Below the pieces are notes generated by a model. It worked only from the letters and a program-made list of their open reading frames with translations, was not told the DNA's origin and did no database searches. Both the position numbers and the translations under genes were made by a program. Positions 62,654 through 64,000 of a stretch of DNA of 64,000 bases are shown here, in pieces. Positions within the stretch are counted from its first letter, which is position 1. Each line of letters begins with the position of its first letter. Source of the DNA: Polyangium sp. y55x31 (GTDB taxonomy: Bacteria; Myxococcota_A; Polyangia; Polyangiales; Polyangiaceae); assembly GCF_029946505.1 (NCBI RefSeq), contig NZ_JARZHG010000029.1, forward strand, positions 62,001 through 126,000, written 5' to 3'.

Positions 62654-64000
62654 TCACTTCCCGTCCGGCAGCACCAGCGTCGCCAGCACGTCGCCGATCG
62701 GCTTCGGTTTTCCGTAGAGCCAGCCCTGGGCATAATGAATGCCCATGTTCGAGAGCATGTCCGCCATCGGCTGCGTCTCGACCGATTCGGCAACCGTCTC
62801 GATCCCCAGCATCCCGCCGATGCGCTGCACGCTCTCCACGATCGCCCGGTGGAGCGGGCTGTCCAGCATGCTCCGCACGAACATGCCGTCGATCTTCACG
62901 TAATCGACAGGCAGGCTCTCCAGATACCCGTACGACGCGTGCCCGCTGCCGAAATCGTCGATCGCGAACCGGCAGCCCATCGCCCCGAGCTCCTGCATCA
63001 TCCAGAGCACCTCCTGCAGGTTCGCGAACGCCGCCGTCTCCGTGATCTCGAAGCAGATCTTCGTCGCAGGCACCTTGTACTTGCCGAGCTGCTCGACGAG
63101 GAAATCGAGCAGCCCCTCGCGCAGGAGCGAGAGCGCCGAGAGGTTGATCGCGCACGTGTGCAGGTTCTTCAGGTGATCCTTCGGCAGCGCGCCGAGCGTC
63201 GCCAGCGTCCTCTGCACGACGTACCGGTCGATCTCGTCCATCATGCGGCTGTCCTCGGCCGCCTGGATGATCCCGACCGGCGACTCGAGCTGGCCCTCGT
63301 CGCCGACCACGCGCACGAGGACCTCGAAATGCAGGCCCCTCCGCTTCGTCGGCGGCAGCGCGTGGATCTCCTGCGCGAAGAGGCGCAGCCGGCCGTCCGC
63401 GAGGTGGCGCTGGATGCTCGCGACCCACTGCATGGCGCGACGGCTCCGCGCCATGTCCTGGTCGTCGTTCATGTAGATCTGCAGGCGCCCGCGGCCGCTG
63501 TCCTTCGCCAGCCGGCAGGCCTGATCCGCGGCGCCGAGCACCTCGGCCGCGCGATGGAACTCGGCGCCGAACGGCACGAGGCCCATGCTCGCCTCGACCG
63601 GGAACGTCTTCTTCTGCCAGCCGAAGCGGAACTCGTGCAGCGTGCGCTGGAGCTTGCGCACGACCTGCTCGGCTTCGAGCGTGTCCCGGCCGTGGAGCAG
63701 CACCACGAACTCGTCGCCGCCGATCCGCCCCGCCGCGTCCTGCGGACCCATGATCTCGTGCAGGCGCGTCGCCACCCACTGCAGGAGGTCGTCGCCCGCG
63801 TCGTGGCCGCACGTCGTGTTGACCAGCCGGAACCGGTCGAGGTCGAAGTACACGAGCGCGTGCCTGACGCCGCGCTCGCGGCTCTGCGCGAGCGCCTGCT
63901 CGATGCGCTCGGCGAAGGCGTGGCGGTTCAAGAGGCCCGTCAGCGCGTCGTAGCGCGCTTGCCGCGCGATCTGGAGCGAGAGGAGCTGCTCGACGTTCGC
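62654..64000 (-). CDS. GGDEF-EAL domain protein (N-terminus outside window)
   Basis: 448 residues visible. The frame continues past 64000; the first visible residues, SLQIARQARYDALTGLLNRH, are the usual linker into GGDEF. Diguanylate-cyclase motif RIGGDEFVVLL is intact; the RxxD product-inhibition site upstream is not (MGPQD). In the EAL domain the signature is FEVLVRV (EVL instead of EAL); FEITETAAF, DDFGSGHAS and YVKIDGMF are kept, so phosphodiesterase activity is possible. It would make or break c-di-GMP. Stop lies 1 bp from the lipoprotein stop. Confidence 0.93.
   Translation of the reverse strand, partial: ANVEQLLSLQIARQARYDALTGLLNRHAFAERIEQALAQSRERGVRHALVYFDLDRFRLVNTTCGHDAGDDLLQWVATRLHEIMGPQDAAGRIGGDEFVVLLHGRDTLEAEQVVRKLQRTLHEFRFGWQKKTFPVEASMGLVPFGAEFHRAAEVLGAADQACRLAKDSGRGRLQIYMNDDQDMARSRRAMQWVASIQRHLADGRLRLFAQEIHALPPTKRRGLHFEVLVRVVGDEGQLESPVGIIQAAEDSRMMDEIDRYVVQRTLATLGALPKDHLKNLHTCAINLSALSLLREGLLDFLVEQLGKYKVPATKICFEITETAAFANLQEVLWMMQELGAMGCRFAIDDFGSGHASYGYLESLPVDYVKIDGMFVRSMLDSPLHRAIVESVQRIGGMLGIETVAESVETQPMADMLSNMGIHYAQGWLYGKPKPIGDVLATLVLPDGK

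Overview
The window is chromosomal DNA of a very GC-rich (about 70%), large-genome delta-proteobacterial type, most likely a Polyangiales myxobacterium (Sorangium/Polyangium-like). The evidence is the gene repertoire: numerous lipoproteins, several of them Cys-rich with long Gly/Ala/Thr low-complexity segments, a TPR-Ser/Thr kinase, an FHA-type sigma54 activator, KGG stress proteins, Uma2/PD-(D/E)XK proteins and a GGDEF-EAL hybrid. Codon usage is extremely GC3-rich, which fills the other frames with long Arg-rich or Ser-rich shadow ORFs (up to 1755 codons). I saw no tRNA, rRNA, CRISPR array, insertion sequence or prophage.

Layout. 1-7.8 kb (minus): probable envelope-glycan operon with a flippase-like protein, an Uma2 protein, a membrane-anchored sulfatase-fold enzyme with a Thr nucleophile, and two tandem paralogous GT-C-like membrane proteins, the last running off the left edge. 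7.8-12.9 kb: lipoproteins, an ETFB-type lysine methyltransferase, a GreA-like protein, an acyl-CoA synthetase and a CX4C rubredoxin. 13-23.3 kb: DnaJ-type cochaperone, cysS, rhomboid protease, lipoprotein-MlaE pair, a degenerate cyclase/AAA/TPR protein and a KefB/C-type antiporter. 23.3-31.2 kb: TPR-kinase with lipoprotein, 2x[4Fe-4S] ferredoxin, HEAT-repeat/CrtC-like/DUF4149 operon. 31.3-38 kb: Cys-rich lipoproteins, 2-oxoacid dehydrogenase E1alpha followed by E3, an Uma2 protein with a 12-bp in-frame repeat, and an RNase HII-like protein. 38-48 kb: VWA-like lipoprotein, GH5 glycosidase, S9 peptidase, class II photolyase, tandem KGG proteins, and a Mo-oxidoreductase/PepSY membrane pair. 48-52.6 kb: cupin, patatin, sigma54 activator and divergent phospholipase-C-like protein. 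52.6-64 kb: VIT-VWA protein, an MMPL/unknown/FG-GAP/solute-binding operon, an internally deleted pseudogene, AlkA-type glycosylase, lipoprotein, and the C-terminal part of a GGDEF-EAL protein.

The most interesting region is 48.0-52.6 kb. An FHA-AAA+ sigma54 activator with two tandem Fis-type HTHs is transcribed away from a phospholipase-C/AcpA-family protein. In that protein all five residues expected to bind metal or act as nucleophile are changed (Q17, S18, M153, A296, S297), although the surrounding family motifs are intact. Between the two genes lie four CGAYAYGTC copies at 12/12/11-bp steps and a GG-N10-GC sigma54 promoter in front of the pseudo-phospholipase. The activator is followed by a patatin phospholipase and a cupin on the same strand. 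I read this as a self-contained, signal-responsive lipid-related module with a pseudoenzyme effector.

A second general signal is promoter geometry. Several genes without a Shine-Dalgarno sequence have a (T/G)TGAC(A/G) or TTGCCC box, N17-18, and a TA-rich -10-like box that ends only 7-11 nt before the start codon, implying leaderless or nearly leaderless mRNAs. In several cases this geometry also decides between alternative starts.
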